Source of the DNA: CAYVVT01 sp964454335
GTDB lineage: Bacteria > Fidelibacterota > UBA8477 > JABMPR01
Length of the DNA: 64,000 bases
Reading direction: 5' to 3'
NCBI GenBank assembly: GCA_964454335.1
Contig: CAYVVT010000013.1
Coordinates: 1-64,000 of the forward strand
Shown here: positions 54,328 through 63,733 of the stretch, piece by piece
Numbering within the stretch: position 1 is the first letter of the stretch
Layout: each line of letters begins with the position of its first letter
The notes under the pieces: generated by a model
What the model was told of the DNA's origin: nothing
The model's database searches: none
The model's input: the letters and a program-made list of their open reading frames with translations, nothing else
Position numbers and translations under genes: made by a program

Positions 54328-55595
54328 TCAACACTGATCCAGTGGTCGAACGCGCCCTGCTTGTGGGAGTTGTCCATCGATTTCAGCAATTGCAGGAGGT
54401 GGAGGACAATCTATCAGAATTGGCACTACTGGCTGAGACAGCTGGAGCCCAGGTGGTGGATGAGATCATACAGAGCAGACCAAAGATCGATCCACGTTTC
54501 TATATCGGGAAAGGCAAGGCTGACAATCTCACCCAGATGGTGGAGATGCTCAAGATCGATCTCGTGATCTTCGATGACGAATTGTCACCAGCCCAGACCA
54601 AGAACCTGCAGAAGATGATGAAGGACACCAAGATCATCGACCGTGGCAATCTCATCCTGGACATCTTTGCCAAACATGCCCGCACCCGGGAGGCAAAAAC
54701 CCAGGTGGAACTGGCGCAACTCGAGTATCTGCTCCCCAGGCTGACCCGGCAGTGGACCCATCTTGAAAGGCAGAAAGGCGGTATCGGTACCCGCGGTGGT
54801 ATGGGAGAGACCCAGATCGAGGTTGATCGCAGGTTGGTCAGGAATCGTATCGCAAACCTGAAGACCGATCTGAAGAAGATTGCTACACAACTCGAAACCC
54901 GCCGTAAGAACCGGGAAGATCTGTACAAAGTTGCTCTGGTGGGATATACCAACGCCGGTAAATCATCGTTGATGAACCTGCTGAGCAGTTCGGATGTCTA
55001 TGTAGAGGACATGCTGTTTGCAACCCTGGACACCACAGTGCGCAAGATCGATATCCTCGGGCACGATTACCTGCTTTCGGACACCGTCGGTTTTATTGAC
55101 AAGCTGCCGCATGCACTGGTGGCATCCTTTCGCAGTACGCTCCAGGAGGTTCTGCAGGCGGATATTATCCTGAAGCTAATTGATATCAGCTCCCCTCATT
55201 TTGAGAAGCATCTCACCACGGTGAACACTGTTCTCCAGGAGATCGGTGCCGGCGAGAGACGAAGTCTTACAGTATTCAACAAGACCGATCTGGTAAAGGA
55301 TGTCCAGGCACTTTCAGGAGCCTTGCGCCAGCATGATGATGCCATCGCAATATCTGTACTTCGGCAGGTCAATATTGAGAAACTCGAGGCTCAGCTAGCA
55401 TTGGTGCGCCGTGAATCATATATCACTGAAACGCTGACCCTGGATCAGGATCAGCAGAAATTCCTGGCTTATCTGCACCAGAACACTGAAGTACTCAAGG
55501 TGGATTATCACGATGAGAGTATGGAAGTGACCATCCGGGCCCGCAAGGGACTCATTCAACATCTGTCCAAACAGGCCAGGGGGAATGGTGATTGA
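54312..55595 (+). CDS. hflX: GTPase HflX
   Basis: This 427-residue protein has the HflX N-terminal domain (RFYIGKGKADNL, VIFDDELSPAQTKNLQ), the glycine-rich linker GGIGTRGGMGETQIEVDRRL and the GTPase domain (GYTNAGKSSLMN, DTTVRKIDI, DTVGFIDKLPHALVASFRST, NKTD). It splits stalled 70S ribosomes in stress. The beginning lies inside the BatA-like gene, and the end overlaps the patatin gene by 11 nt. Confidence 0.96.
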   Translation: MAPDLINTDPVVERALLVGVVHRFQQLQEVEDNLSELALLAETAGAQVVDEIIQSRPKIDPRFYIGKGKADNLTQMVEMLKIDLVIFDDELSPAQTKNLQKMMKDTKIIDRGNLILDIFAKHARTREAKTQVELAQLEYLLPRLTRQWTHLERQKGGIGTRGGMGETQIEVDRRLVRNRIANLKTDLKKIATQLETRRKNREDLYKVALVGYTNAGKSSLMNLLSSSDVYVEDMLFATLDTTVRKIDILGHDYLLSDTVGFIDKLPHALVASFRSTLQEVLQADIILKLIDISSPHFEKHLTTVNTVLQEIGAGERRSLTVFNKTDLVKDVQALSGALRQHDDAIAISVLRQVNIEKLEAQLALVRRESYITETLTLDQDQQKFLAYLHQNTEVLKVDYHDESMEVTIRARKGLIQHLSKQARGNGD

Positions 55596-56556
55596 TATGA
55601 ACAGTAAGGCAAATCAGCAACCCAGGATCGGATTGGCCCTGGGAAGTGGATCGTCCAGAGGCTGGGCTCATATCGGTGTTCTGGAAGCTCTGGATGAAGC
55701 AGGCATCCCTATCCATGTGATCGCCGGTACAAGTATCGGTGCGTATGTCGGAGGAGTATATGCTGCCGGTGGTTTGGAGCGGTTGAAGGAATTTGCGCTG
55801 AATATGGATTGGCGCAAGGTGCTCTCGTATGTGGATGTCGTCTTCCCACGTTCTGGTTTTCTCGATGGCAAGAAAGTGACAGAAACCTTCCCGGACATTG
55901 CCGGCGTTGAGGAGTTTGATGCTTTGCAGATCCCGCTGCAGATCGTTGCAGCAGATCTATTCACTGGAGAGGAAGTTCTCCTGGATCACGGGAAACTGGT
56001 ACCTGCTATCCGGGCAAGCATATCAGTCCCTGGCGTTTTGACACCCGTACGCCGGGGTGATCGTTGGCTGGTGGACGGCGGTGTGGTCAATCCTCTGCCT
56101 GTCAGTGTGGTGAAGGCCATGGGAGCTGAATTGATCATCGCGGTGGATCTCAATTCTGATCTGGTTGGAAATGGTGATGCCGAACCGCCTGAAGACATTC
56201 TCAAAAAGGATGGGAAAGTGCTGGAGAAGAAGCGTCTGGAGGTGATCCAGCGCTGGATGGATCAATATGCCGGTGCCAGCAGATCCCTGACCAAGAAAAT
56301 AGACCAGTGGTTCAGCCGGGAAGAACCATCTCCACACATTCTCGAGGTCATGAGCTCATCCCTGAACATCATGCAGCAGGCTATCACCCAGACCAATCTC
56401 CACCTGCATCAACCTGACATCCTTATTCAACCCCAGCTCGGTGATCTGAAGATGTTCGACTTCGATGAAGCTCAGCGCTCCATCCACGAAGGGTACCAGC
56501 GGACCGTGGAACAGCTGCCGCATTTACTGGATCTTCTGGCCCGTATCCATCACTGA
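55585..56556 (+). CDS. Patatin-like phospholipase (RssA/NTE type)
   Basis: This 323-residue protein has the oxyanion G-S-G-S-S-R-G loop, the nucleophile elbow GTSIG with S50, and DGGVVNPLPVSVVKAMGAEL with the catalytic Asp. The layout matches cytoplasmic RssA/YchK-type esterases; no signal peptide is seen. A C-terminal helical extension (about 210-323) includes LEVMSSSLNIMQQAITQTNL. The start may be the ATG at 55585 or the ATG at 55597. The lipid substrate is unknown. Confidence 0.92.
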   Translation: MVIDMNSKANQQPRIGLALGSGSSRGWAHIGVLEALDEAGIPIHVIAGTSIGAYVGGVYAAGGLERLKEFALNMDWRKVLSYVDVVFPRSGFLDGKKVTETFPDIAGVEEFDALQIPLQIVAADLFTGEEVLLDHGKLVPAIRASISVPGVLTPVRRGDRWLVDGGVVNPLPVSVVKAMGAELIIAVDLNSDLVGNGDAEPPEDILKKDGKVLEKKRLEVIQRWMDQYAGASRSLTKKIDQWFSREEPSPHILEVMSSSLNIMQQAITQTNLHLHQPDILIQPQLGDLKMFDFDEAQRSIHEGYQRTVEQLPHLLDLLARIHH

Positions 56557-56641
56557 TCCCGCGTGCAGTACCTGGCAGCAACGATTCGACTTCGTATCAG
56601 TTAATTTCCTCATTAGTTTCCCCCTGGCAGGCATCTATTTT

Positions 56642-56657
56642 GCACTTGTCGAAGTGC
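56642..56657 (+). promoter_or_regulatory. Inverted repeat upstream of the acyl-CoA operon
   Basis: GCACTT-gtcg-AAGTGC, a perfect 6-bp stem with a tetraloop, lies 35 nt before the GTG start of the next gene. It could be an operator half-site pair or an mRNA hairpin. No promoter was identified with confidence in this 136-nt gap. Confidence 0.3.
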
Positions 56658-56692
56658 TTGGCCGTACAGGCCGAGGGGAGGAAACAAAGACT

Positions 56693-58588
56693 GTGGTCCC
56701 TGAAAAAGGCTTAGCGGTAGAAAAGCTGGAAGCGAAGTTCCCTGGGAAATTCGCCAGCAAGGACAAGGTATTCGGACATATCCACCGGGGTGACCGCATT
56801 TTTATCCATACCGCCTGCGGAGAGCCGCAATATCTGGTCAATTCCCTGGTCAGCTTCATCGAGAACAATCCGAAAGCCGTTTTTGATGCCGAGGTCATGC
56901 ATGTCTGGACCCTGGGAGTAGCTCCCTATACCCAGGCCAAATTCAAGCATAACTTCCGGCATAACTCCTTTTTTATCGGGAATAACACCCGGGACGCCGT
57001 CAATGCTGGTCTCGCCGATTACACCCCGATCTTCCTATCCAAGATACCGGACCTGTTCCGCCGCCACATCGTGGAGGTGGATGTTGCCCTGATCCAGGTA
57101 TCCTGTCCGGACGAACATGGCTATATGAGCCTTGGTGTGAGTGTGGATATCGTCAAAGCGGCTACTGAGAATGCCAAGCTGGTCATCGCTCAGGTGAATG
57201 CGCATATGCCCAGGATCCATGGTGATGGCTTTCTGCACGTGGACGATGTGGATTTCCTGATCCACCAGGACGAACCACTGTTGGAATACAAGGATGAACC
57301 TGATGATGAGGTCGCTGCCCGCATCGGGCAATTCGTGGCAAATCTCGTAGAGGATGGCGATACCATCCAGGTGGGTTACGGCAGCCTGCCAAACGCCATT
57401 CTCCAGAATTTGAAGCACAAGCGGGACCTGGGAGTTCATACCGAACTGCTGGGTGATGGTCTGGTGGAACTCATTCAATGCGGGGCGGTGAACAATTCGC
57501 TGAAAAGCGTGAATCGGGGCAAGACCATAGCCACATTCAGTATGGGATCAGCGGACACATATAGATTTCTTCATGATAATCCAGCAATAGAGTTCCGTAC
57601 CGTTGATTACACCAATGATCCCCGGGTGATCTCACGACATGATCGCATGACTGCCATCAACAGTGCTCTGGAGATCGATCTTACAGGTCAGGCCACGGCA
57701 GAATCTCTGGGGGGTGTATTCTACAGTGGTATCGGCGGTCAGGCGGATTTCATGCGTGGCGCAGTATTGGCAAAGAGCGGGAAAACGATCCTCACCCTGC
57801 CATCGACAGCTGAGAATGACAGCATTTCCAGGATCGTACCCTTCCTGCAGGAGGGGGCCGGGGTGACGCTGGGTCGCGGTGATATCTATTATGTTGTGAC
57901 AGAATACGGCATTGCCTATCTCCATGGGAAGAACATCCGTGAGCGGGCTATGGAGCTCATCGCCATTGCGCACCCCAAATTCCGTCCTGACCTGATCAGG
58001 CAAGCCAAGGCGCGAAACCTGATTTACAGCGATCAGGCCTTCATTCCGGGTAAGGCTGGCGAGTATCCACAGGAGCTGGAAACCTGGCGAACAACAGAGA
58101 CCGGCGTGGAGATCCTGTTACGACCCGTCCGGATCAGCGACGAGCCTTTGCTGAAAGATTTTTTCTATTCCCTTTCTGATAACAGCCTCTATCGCCGCTT
58201 TATCTCCGAGCGCAAGGATATGCCGCATGAGCGTCTGCAGGACTTCGTGGTCATCGACTATACCTCTGAAATCATAATTCTGGCCGTAATCAAAAAGGAT
58301 GAGCAGGAAGAACTGGTGGGCCTGGGCCAATATGCCATGATCGAGTCTACCCATACGGCGGACGTGGCCTTTGTCGTCCGCGATGATCGACAGGGGCAGG
58401 GTATCGGTCGCACATTGCTGAAGTACCTGACCTTGTTGGCCAGACGGCAGGGCCTCCTGGGATTCACTGCGGATGTACTCCTGGAGAACCGGGCCATGCT
58501 GCATCTTTTTGAAAGTATGGGTTTTGATGTGGAGAAGCGCGTTTCAGAGGGTATCTATGAAATGAAAATGACATTCCTGGAGAATTGA
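56693..58588 (+). CDS. Acetyl-CoA hydrolase/CoA-transferase fused to a GNAT domain
   Basis: This 631-residue fusion has an acetyl-CoA hydrolase/4-hydroxybutyrate CoA-transferase-type part (about 1-470: HIHRGDRIFIHTACGEPQYL, GYGSLPNAILQNL, catalytic Glu near 327 in INSALEIDLTGQ, YSGIGGQADFMRGA). A C-terminal GNAT acetyltransferase (about 478-631) has the acetyl-CoA loop DDRQGQGIGRTLLKYL. I choose the GTG at 56693 because a strong GGGGAGGAA lies upstream and similarity begins there; the frame is open from 56465 inside the patatin gene. It overlaps the ADP-forming synthetase region, forming an acyl-CoA operon. Confidence 0.9.
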   Translation: MVPEKGLAVEKLEAKFPGKFASKDKVFGHIHRGDRIFIHTACGEPQYLVNSLVSFIENNPKAVFDAEVMHVWTLGVAPYTQAKFKHNFRHNSFFIGNNTRDAVNAGLADYTPIFLSKIPDLFRRHIVEVDVALIQVSCPDEHGYMSLGVSVDIVKAATENAKLVIAQVNAHMPRIHGDGFLHVDDVDFLIHQDEPLLEYKDEPDDEVAARIGQFVANLVEDGDTIQVGYGSLPNAILQNLKHKRDLGVHTELLGDGLVELIQCGAVNNSLKSVNRGKTIATFSMGSADTYRFLHDNPAIEFRTVDYTNDPRVISRHDRMTAINSALEIDLTGQATAESLGGVFYSGIGGQADFMRGAVLAKSGKTILTLPSTAENDSISRIVPFLQEGAGVTLGRGDIYYVVTEYGIAYLHGKNIRERAMELIAIAHPKFRPDLIRQAKARNLIYSDQAFIPGKAGEYPQELETWRTTETGVEILLRPVRISDEPLLKDFFYSLSDNSLYRRFISERKDMPHERLQDFVVIDYTSEIIILAVIKKDEQEELVGLGQYAMIESTHTADVAFVVRDDRQGQGIGRTLLKYLTLLARRQGLLGFTADVLLENRAMLHLFESMGFDVEKRVSEGIYEMKMTFLEN

Positions 58589-58590
58589 TT

Positions 58591-60723
58591 TTGCCAGTTA
58601 AAGCAGATATGAAGGCACTCTTCGAACCGCGGTCAATTGCGGTGATCGGCGCCAGTACAGCGCCCGGCAAGATCGGCTACAAGATCGTGGAGAACATCGT
58701 CGAGGTGGGATATGAGGGTAAAGTTTACCCGGTGAATCCCAAAGGCGGTGAAGTTCTGGGTCTGCCCATCCTTGGCTCGGTGACTGATATAGAAGGACCG
58801 GTGGACGTGGCGGTTCTGGCCATCCCTGCCAAGTTCGTGTTTGCAGCGGTGAAAGAGTGCGCTCAGAAGAAGATCCCCATCCTGACCATCATTTCATCCG
58901 GCTTCTCTGAAGTCGGCAATCTGGATGAGGAACGCGAGATTCTGACTTATGCGCAGGCTCATGGGATTCGGATCCTGGGACCGAACATCTTTGGTCACTA
59001 TTCATCGAAAGTGAAGCTCAACGCCACCTTCGGTCCCCGGGATATTCATCCGGGTAATGTGGCCATCATCACCCAGAGCGGTGCTCTCGGGATAGCCATG
59101 ATCGGGAAGACGGCGGTGCAGAACATTGGACTGTCGTCCATCATCTCCGTGGGCAATAAGAGCGATATCGACGAGGCCGATCTGCTGGAATACCTGGTGG
59201 AACAGGATGAGACGAAAATCATCATGATGTACATCGAAGGGATCCAGCAAGGCGAGCGCCTGGTGAAGACGCTGAAAGCGGCAACCCGGATCAAACCTGT
59301 TGTGGTGATCAAATCCGGTCGCTCCAAACGAGGCGCCATTGCAGCCGCCTCCCATACCGGTTCACTGGCCGGCGCCGACGAGATCTTTGATGCCATCATG
59401 CGTCAATGCGGCGTCCTGAGGGCCGAAAGCATCCAGGAAGCTCTTGAATGGTGTCGATTCCTGAGTACCTCGCCACTGCCGAGTGGAGAGAATGGTCTCA
59501 TTGTAACGAATGGTGGTGGTGTTGGTGTCATGGCGACCGATGCCTGTGAGAAATACAACGTCAAGCTCTATGATGACAGTGAGCGGCTCCAGGAGAGCTT
59601 CGAGTCTGTGACCTATGGCTTCGGATCCACGAAAAATCCAATCGATATCACCGGCGCAGCCACCAAAGGAGACTATATCGCCGCGCTGAAGGCTGCACTG
59701 GCAGATGATGAGATCCATTCGGTCATGGCACTCTACTGCGAGACCGCCATGATGGACTCGGCTGAACTTACAGAGATGGTTGAAGAATGTTACATCCTGT
59801 ACCAGGAGGCCGGTAAACCAGTCACCTTCACCGTTTTTGGCGGAGAGATCACTGAGCAGGCTATCAGCGATCTGAGTCGGCAGAAGGTCCCCATTTTCAG
59901 AGATGTTTATGACAGCGTCTCCTGTCTTGGGGCTTCCTATTTCGTATACCGGAATCAGTTACAGGAGTTGGAATCACCCGCAGAAACAGATATCGATGCT
60001 TCCCGTATTGATGCGATCGCTGAGGGAGCATTGGCTGATGGCCGAACCTTCCTCCTGGCGAATGAAGGACAACAACTCCTGGACGCAGCCGGTCTGCCCG
60101 GTCCGCGAGGTGGTGTCGTCCGCTCCGTCAAACAGGCCGTGCAGCTGGCGGAAGACATCGGCTTTCCGGTGGTGATGAAGGTCGTGTCCAGGGACATCCT
60201 GCATAAAAGCGATGCCGGCGGTGTTCTCCTGGATCTGATGAGCGCTGCTGAAGTGGTTGATGGCTACGAGACTATCATGCACAGCTGCAAAACCCACGTT
60301 CCCAATGCCGTCATTGATGGCATCGAGGTCGTGGAACAGATCCAGGCCGGCACTGAAGTGATCATCGGTGGCCGGCGTGATCCAAATTTTGGCCCAGTGC
60401 TCATGTTCGGGCTGGGCGGGATCTATGTGGAGGTCATGAAGGACGTCTCCTTTCGCGCACTACCCCTGCTGCGACGTGAGATAAAGGCTATGATCAAGGA
60501 GATCAAATCTTATCCATTGCTGCTGGGAGTCAGGGGAGAAGCCCGGAAGGACATCAATGGTGTCGTCAAGGTCATGGAGAAGGTGGCCGAGATCCTCATT
60601 AGGATTCCACGGATCACGGATATGGAGATCAATCCCCTGGTGGTTTATGAACAATCGCGTGGTGTCCGCGCTGTAGATATCAGAGTTTTGCTCGCGAATG
60701 GCGAGAAGGAAGGTACTGAATGA
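58591..60723 (+). CDS. ADP-forming acetate/acyl-CoA ligase, fused alpha-beta
   Basis: In this 710-residue protein, the CoA-binding domain (about 7-135: FEPRSIAVIGASTAPGKIGY) and two succinyl-CoA-ligase-like domains come first, with the phospho-histidine H255 in ASHTGSLAGADEIF. The ATP-grasp beta part follows (about 480-710: DIGFPVVMKVVSRDILHKSD, FGPVLMFGLGGIYVEV, ITDMEINPLVVYE). The enzyme makes ATP from ADP and phosphate with acyl-CoA cleavage, or runs in reverse. The start is the TTG at 58591, with GGAG at 8-nt spacing; TTG at 58585 is an alternative. It is followed by the DRTGG protein with a 4-nt overlap. Confidence 0.93.
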   Translation: MPVKADMKALFEPRSIAVIGASTAPGKIGYKIVENIVEVGYEGKVYPVNPKGGEVLGLPILGSVTDIEGPVDVAVLAIPAKFVFAAVKECAQKKIPILTIISSGFSEVGNLDEEREILTYAQAHGIRILGPNIFGHYSSKVKLNATFGPRDIHPGNVAIITQSGALGIAMIGKTAVQNIGLSSIISVGNKSDIDEADLLEYLVEQDETKIIMMYIEGIQQGERLVKTLKAATRIKPVVVIKSGRSKRGAIAAASHTGSLAGADEIFDAIMRQCGVLRAESIQEALEWCRFLSTSPLPSGENGLIVTNGGGVGVMATDACEKYNVKLYDDSERLQESFESVTYGFGSTKNPIDITGAATKGDYIAALKAALADDEIHSVMALYCETAMMDSAELTEMVEECYILYQEAGKPVTFTVFGGEITEQAISDLSRQKVPIFRDVYDSVSCLGASYFVYRNQLQELESPAETDIDASRIDAIAEGALADGRTFLLANEGQQLLDAAGLPGPRGGVVRSVKQAVQLAEDIGFPVVMKVVSRDILHKSDAGGVLLDLMSAAEVVDGYETIMHSCKTHVPNAVIDGIEVVEQIQAGTEVIIGGRRDPNFGPVLMFGLGGIYVEVMKDVSFRALPLLRREIKAMIKEIKSYPLLLGVRGEARKDINGVVKVMEKVAEILIRIPRITDMEINPLVVYEQSRGVRAVDIRVLLANGEKEGTE

Positions 60724-61757
60724 AAAATCTGGTTATAGCCTCACTGAGGAAAGACGCTGGCAAGACCAGTCTGATCGTAGGCCTGGCCATGGCCTCAGAT
60801 AGGAAGTATGGCTATTTGAAGCCATTTGGTGACCGTCTGCTTTACCGGAAGAAACGCCTCTGGGATTACGATTCTGCGGTTTGCACCTCAGCCATGGGGG
60901 CAATTGAAGCCCCTGAGGAGATGAGTCTCGGTTTCGACCACTCCAAGCTGCGCTTCATGTATGATCGTGAGAGTACTGCTGAAAAGCTCCAGGAAATGCT
61001 GGAAAAGAATGCCACTGGGAAGGACATGATGCTCATCGAAGGTGGGCGTGACTTTGTACGGGGTGTTTCTGTCCACCTGGATGCCCTTTCCATCTGTGAG
61101 CATCTGGATGCCGAGCTTCTCGTGGTTCTCAGCGGTGAAAGTGACCAGATCTGTGATGATGCCTCCTCCCTGAAACGTCAGCTGGACCAATCGAAAGTCA
61201 GGCTGAAGGGTGTGGTGATGAACAAGATCCGTGATATGGAGGACTTCAAGACTGTATATATGGAGTACTTCAAGGCCCTTGATCTCCCTGTGCTGGGAGT
61301 GATCCCATATCAGGATAAGTTGACACGGCCCACCATGCGTTTCATTGCCGATGTCCTTTTCGCCAAGATCCTTGCAGGTGAGGAGAAGTTGGACAACCTG
61401 GTACAGCACATGTTTGTCGGGGCCATGTCCGCCGATGCCGTCCTGCGTGTGCAACGCTTCCGTGAGGGAGATAAACTGGTGATCACCAGTGGAGACCGCA
61501 GTGACATGATCCTGGCAGCGCTGGATACCGCCGCTGCAGGCATCGTGCTGACGAACAACATCCTGCCGCCGGCCAATATCATTGCGCGTGCCTCAGCCCG
61601 GAATATTCCGCTCCTGCTGGTCCCCAAGGATACATTTCAAACAGCCAAGCAGCTGGATGATCTGATCCCTCTCCTGGGGAAAGAGGAAAACAGCAAAATG
61701 GAAATGTTGGGAGAACTTGTCAAGTCGCACGTGGATCTGGACAAATTACTGGTTTAG
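60720..61757 (+). CDS. P-loop/DRTGG-domain protein (Pta N-terminal-like)
   Basis: This 345-residue protein has a BioD/CobQ-like P-loop domain (ASLRKDAGKTSLIVGLAMA; LLVVLSGESDQICDDAS; VVMNKI) and a DRTGG domain (about 210-320: GAMSADAVLRVQ, LVITSGDRSDMILAAL). This matches the regulatory N-terminal half of long phosphotransacetylases, but without the catalytic PTA domain. It forms an operon with the CoA ligase (ATGA overlap), so an acyl-CoA or energy-sensing regulatory role is likely, by inference. Confidence 0.88.
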   Translation: MKNLVIASLRKDAGKTSLIVGLAMASDRKYGYLKPFGDRLLYRKKRLWDYDSAVCTSAMGAIEAPEEMSLGFDHSKLRFMYDRESTAEKLQEMLEKNATGKDMMLIEGGRDFVRGVSVHLDALSICEHLDAELLVVLSGESDQICDDASSLKRQLDQSKVRLKGVVMNKIRDMEDFKTVYMEYFKALDLPVLGVIPYQDKLTRPTMRFIADVLFAKILAGEEKLDNLVQHMFVGAMSADAVLRVQRFREGDKLVITSGDRSDMILAALDTAAAGIVLTNNILPPANIIARASARNIPLLLVPKDTFQTAKQLDDLIPLLGKEENSKMEMLGELVKSHVDLDKLLV

Positions 61758-61796
61758 GTTTGGTGGGAAACAGGTGGGGTGCAGAACAGCCTGTTA

Positions 61797-62492
61797 TCAA
61801 GGTTCGGGAGTTAGTTCCGGCTCCTCTGATTCATCAGACTTCTTAGATTTCCTGGCCTTAAGCTCGACATCAAAACGCAATCCGATCATCTTGATGCGGT
61901 CCACCTCATCGTCATCCATCTCGTCCTGGATCCGATAATAGACCTTCAGGGAGTTCGTCTTGCTGAGTTTCTTGCTGGCGCCAAGATTTATTCGGTGTTT
62001 GGCGATCGCCCACTGCGGTTCCTGCGGGTCAGTGAAGGCTTCATATTCGAGAAATGGTTTCAAACCCCAATTCCATTTATACGCAAGTCCATATTTATGC
62101 CGGATGCGTTCCTCCAGGTCATGGCCGTTCACGTCCTCTCTCTGGTATTTCAAGCGGTAACTGTGGGTAAATGGTCCCGTTTTGATCCTGGTAGTGACAT
62201 AAACTCCAGTCCGGTCGCTGATCTTGTCCGGATAGACTGAATAGCGGAAGTCCGTCCCAAGACCGAAGGATTTATTGATCTTGTAGGACATTGACAGCTC
62301 CGTTAGAGATTTTTTCAGGGTGGAATTATCATCTTTGGAACGCAGGTCCTGCATCACACCGAAACTGGATCCATACGGCAGTTTCTGAACCACTGAAAAT
62401 GCCAGGGATGCTTGATTGTCGGCATCCTGGCCGAAAACAGTCATGTTGAGTGTCAACAGCAGGAACTGGGCGATGAGAAGATTTCTTGTCAT
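61797..62492 (-). CDS. DUF2490-like outer-membrane protein
   Basis: This 231-residue protein has a signal peptide (about 1-21, MTVFGQ). The rest is repeated amphipathic strands (for example RYSVYPDKIS, YGLAYKWNWGLKPFLEYEAF, INLGASKKLSKTNSLKVYYR), which fits the DUF2490 small barrel. The C-terminus is a charged repeat (KARKSKKSDESEEPELTPEP) rather than the usual terminal aromatic. It converges with the acyl-CoA operon 39 nt away. Function unknown. Confidence 0.8.
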   Translation of the reverse strand: MTRNLLIAQFLLLTLNMTVFGQDADNQASLAFSVVQKLPYGSSFGVMQDLRSKDDNSTLKKSLTELSMSYKINKSFGLGTDFRYSVYPDKISDRTGVYVTTRIKTGPFTHSYRLKYQREDVNGHDLEERIRHKYGLAYKWNWGLKPFLEYEAFTDPQEPQWAIAKHRINLGASKKLSKTNSLKVYYRIQDEMDDDEVDRIKMIGLRFDVELKARKSKKSDESEEPELTPEP

Positions 62493-62587
62493 GGAGGCAA
62501 TATTACCAATTTATGATAGAAGAGCATGTTGATTATGCGAGATGCAATTTTCGCAGATACGGAGATCGAATTTGAAAGGGTATTGGA

Positions 62588-63445
62588 TCAGACGCGGTAT
62601 GCTGCAGCCTGCTGTCTGAAATATTCTGTCCACCCGATGTGCGGTCGGCCCGAGACCTTCTCATAATCGGAAGGTGCATCCGAGTAACCAGCCTGGATAC
62701 CTTCATAAATACCTGCAATTATGGATCCCAGGAATTCTCCGAGCTCAGCCACCCGTTCTGCTTTATAGGCCTCTACAGTCATGGGTTCCCATTTCAGATC
62801 CAGATCAAAAGCCGAATTGAACAGCCGGGCGAGTTCAGCCTGTGTGATGGCCGGTCCCAGCAGGTTATAGGTCTGGCCATTGTGCTTCTCCTCCAGGAGC
62901 ATCCGGGCATAAGCGTATCCCAATTCATCGCGGGTGGTATAGGCGCATTTACCTTCACCGGCACAATTGGTGATCTTTCCCGCTTTCCGGTAATTCTCGA
63001 CGTATTCGATGTCGGGCTCGATGTAGATGCCGTTGCGACCAATGACCCATTGCATCCCTGAATTCCTGACATCTTCTTCTGTTTGCCGATTGGACGAGAC
63101 GACGGGCGAGAAGCCGGCTTCGTCAGGACTGCCCAGGATGCTGGTGTAGACGATCTTGCGAACACCGTTCTCATCGGCGGCCTCGATGACGTTCCTGTGC
63201 TGTGGGATACGATCCTTCGGGTCACCCATCCCGGAGACCAACAGGACGGCATCAATATCCCTGAGTGCATTCAGATAGGAGCCTTTGTCGGTATAATCCC
63301 CTTGACGGTATTCAATATCAGGATCCTGAACCTTCGCAGGGTTGCGTGTGATGCCGATGACTTCGGGTTCGTGGATGTGAGCTATGAGAGCCCTGACGAT
63401 TGCTGCTCCGAGTCCTCCGGTGGCACCGGTGACGGCTATGATCAT
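62588..63445 (-). CDS. NmrA-type NAD(P)-binding protein (atypical SDR)
   Basis: This 285-residue protein has the N-terminal Rossmann motif AVTGATGGLGAAIVRALIAH (GxxGxxG) and an active-site-poor NmrA architecture (VVSSNRQTEEDVRNSG, WVIGRNGIYIEPDIEY, YNLLGPAITQAELARLF). It is close to the QOR2/azoreductase-like NmrA proteins that bind or reduce quinones. The substrate is not known. It is transcribed alone, about 288 nt from the tRNA-Ser gene. Confidence 0.9.
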   Translation of the reverse strand: MIIAVTGATGGLGAAIVRALIAHIHEPEVIGITRNPAKVQDPDIEYRQGDYTDKGSYLNALRDIDAVLLVSGMGDPKDRIPQHRNVIEAADENGVRKIVYTSILGSPDEAGFSPVVSSNRQTEEDVRNSGMQWVIGRNGIYIEPDIEYVENYRKAGKITNCAGEGKCAYTTRDELGYAYARMLLEEKHNGQTYNLLGPAITQAELARLFNSAFDLDLKWEPMTVEAYKAERVAELGEFLGSIIAGIYEGIQAGYSDAPSDYEKVSGRPHIGWTEYFRQQAAAYRV

Positions 63446-63598
63446 CTACCTTACTCCTCTGCAGTAGTGTTGTTGGTGCTGAACTGGGTAGATTGCATAT
63501 TTAATCCTGGAATTTCCAATGAAATCCTCGTACTCCAGCAATGCCTGAATCTCTCAACCGAGATATTTTGTTCAGATTCTGATGATAGGTGTCAGTTT

Positions 63599-63687
63599 AG
63601 CGGAGAGGGAGGGATTGCCGTTCATCCCGCTGCTGCGGGATTCCGGCTCTGCTCCACTCGCGATGCTCGTTCCGCGGTCGAACCCCC
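63599..63687 (-). repeat. Interrupted duplicate of the tRNA-Ser 3' end
   Basis: AGCGGAGAGGGAGGGATT (63599-63616) is identical to 63732-63749, the 3' end of the tRNA-Ser gene plus two flanking bases. TCGAACCCCC (63678-63687) equals the next part of the tRNA T-arm. About 61 bp lie between the two halves; they contain an ATCCCGC-agca-GCGGGAT hairpin and look like a small palindromic insert in the T-loop. It is probably a remnant of integration or of a repeat element. Confidence 0.65.
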
Positions 63688-63733
63688 ACTGATGTTTGAG
63701 TATGTTCGAATCCAAGTGTTAGTAGGCTAAAAG

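Noticed and set aside
56465..56692. Upstream extension of the acetyl-CoA hydrolase gene into the patatin gene
   Set aside because: The extra residues overlap the patatin coding end and are unlike the family. A strong ribosome site precedes the GTG at 56693.
61770..61800. AACAGG/CCTGTT hairpin between convergent genes as a terminator
   Set aside because: The stem is only 6 bp with a 15-nt loop and no T run on either strand; too weak to call.
63083..63730. Long open frame (215 codons) on the + strand
   Set aside because: It is antisense to the NmrA-type gene and runs into the repeat region, with no family similarity or ribosome site.
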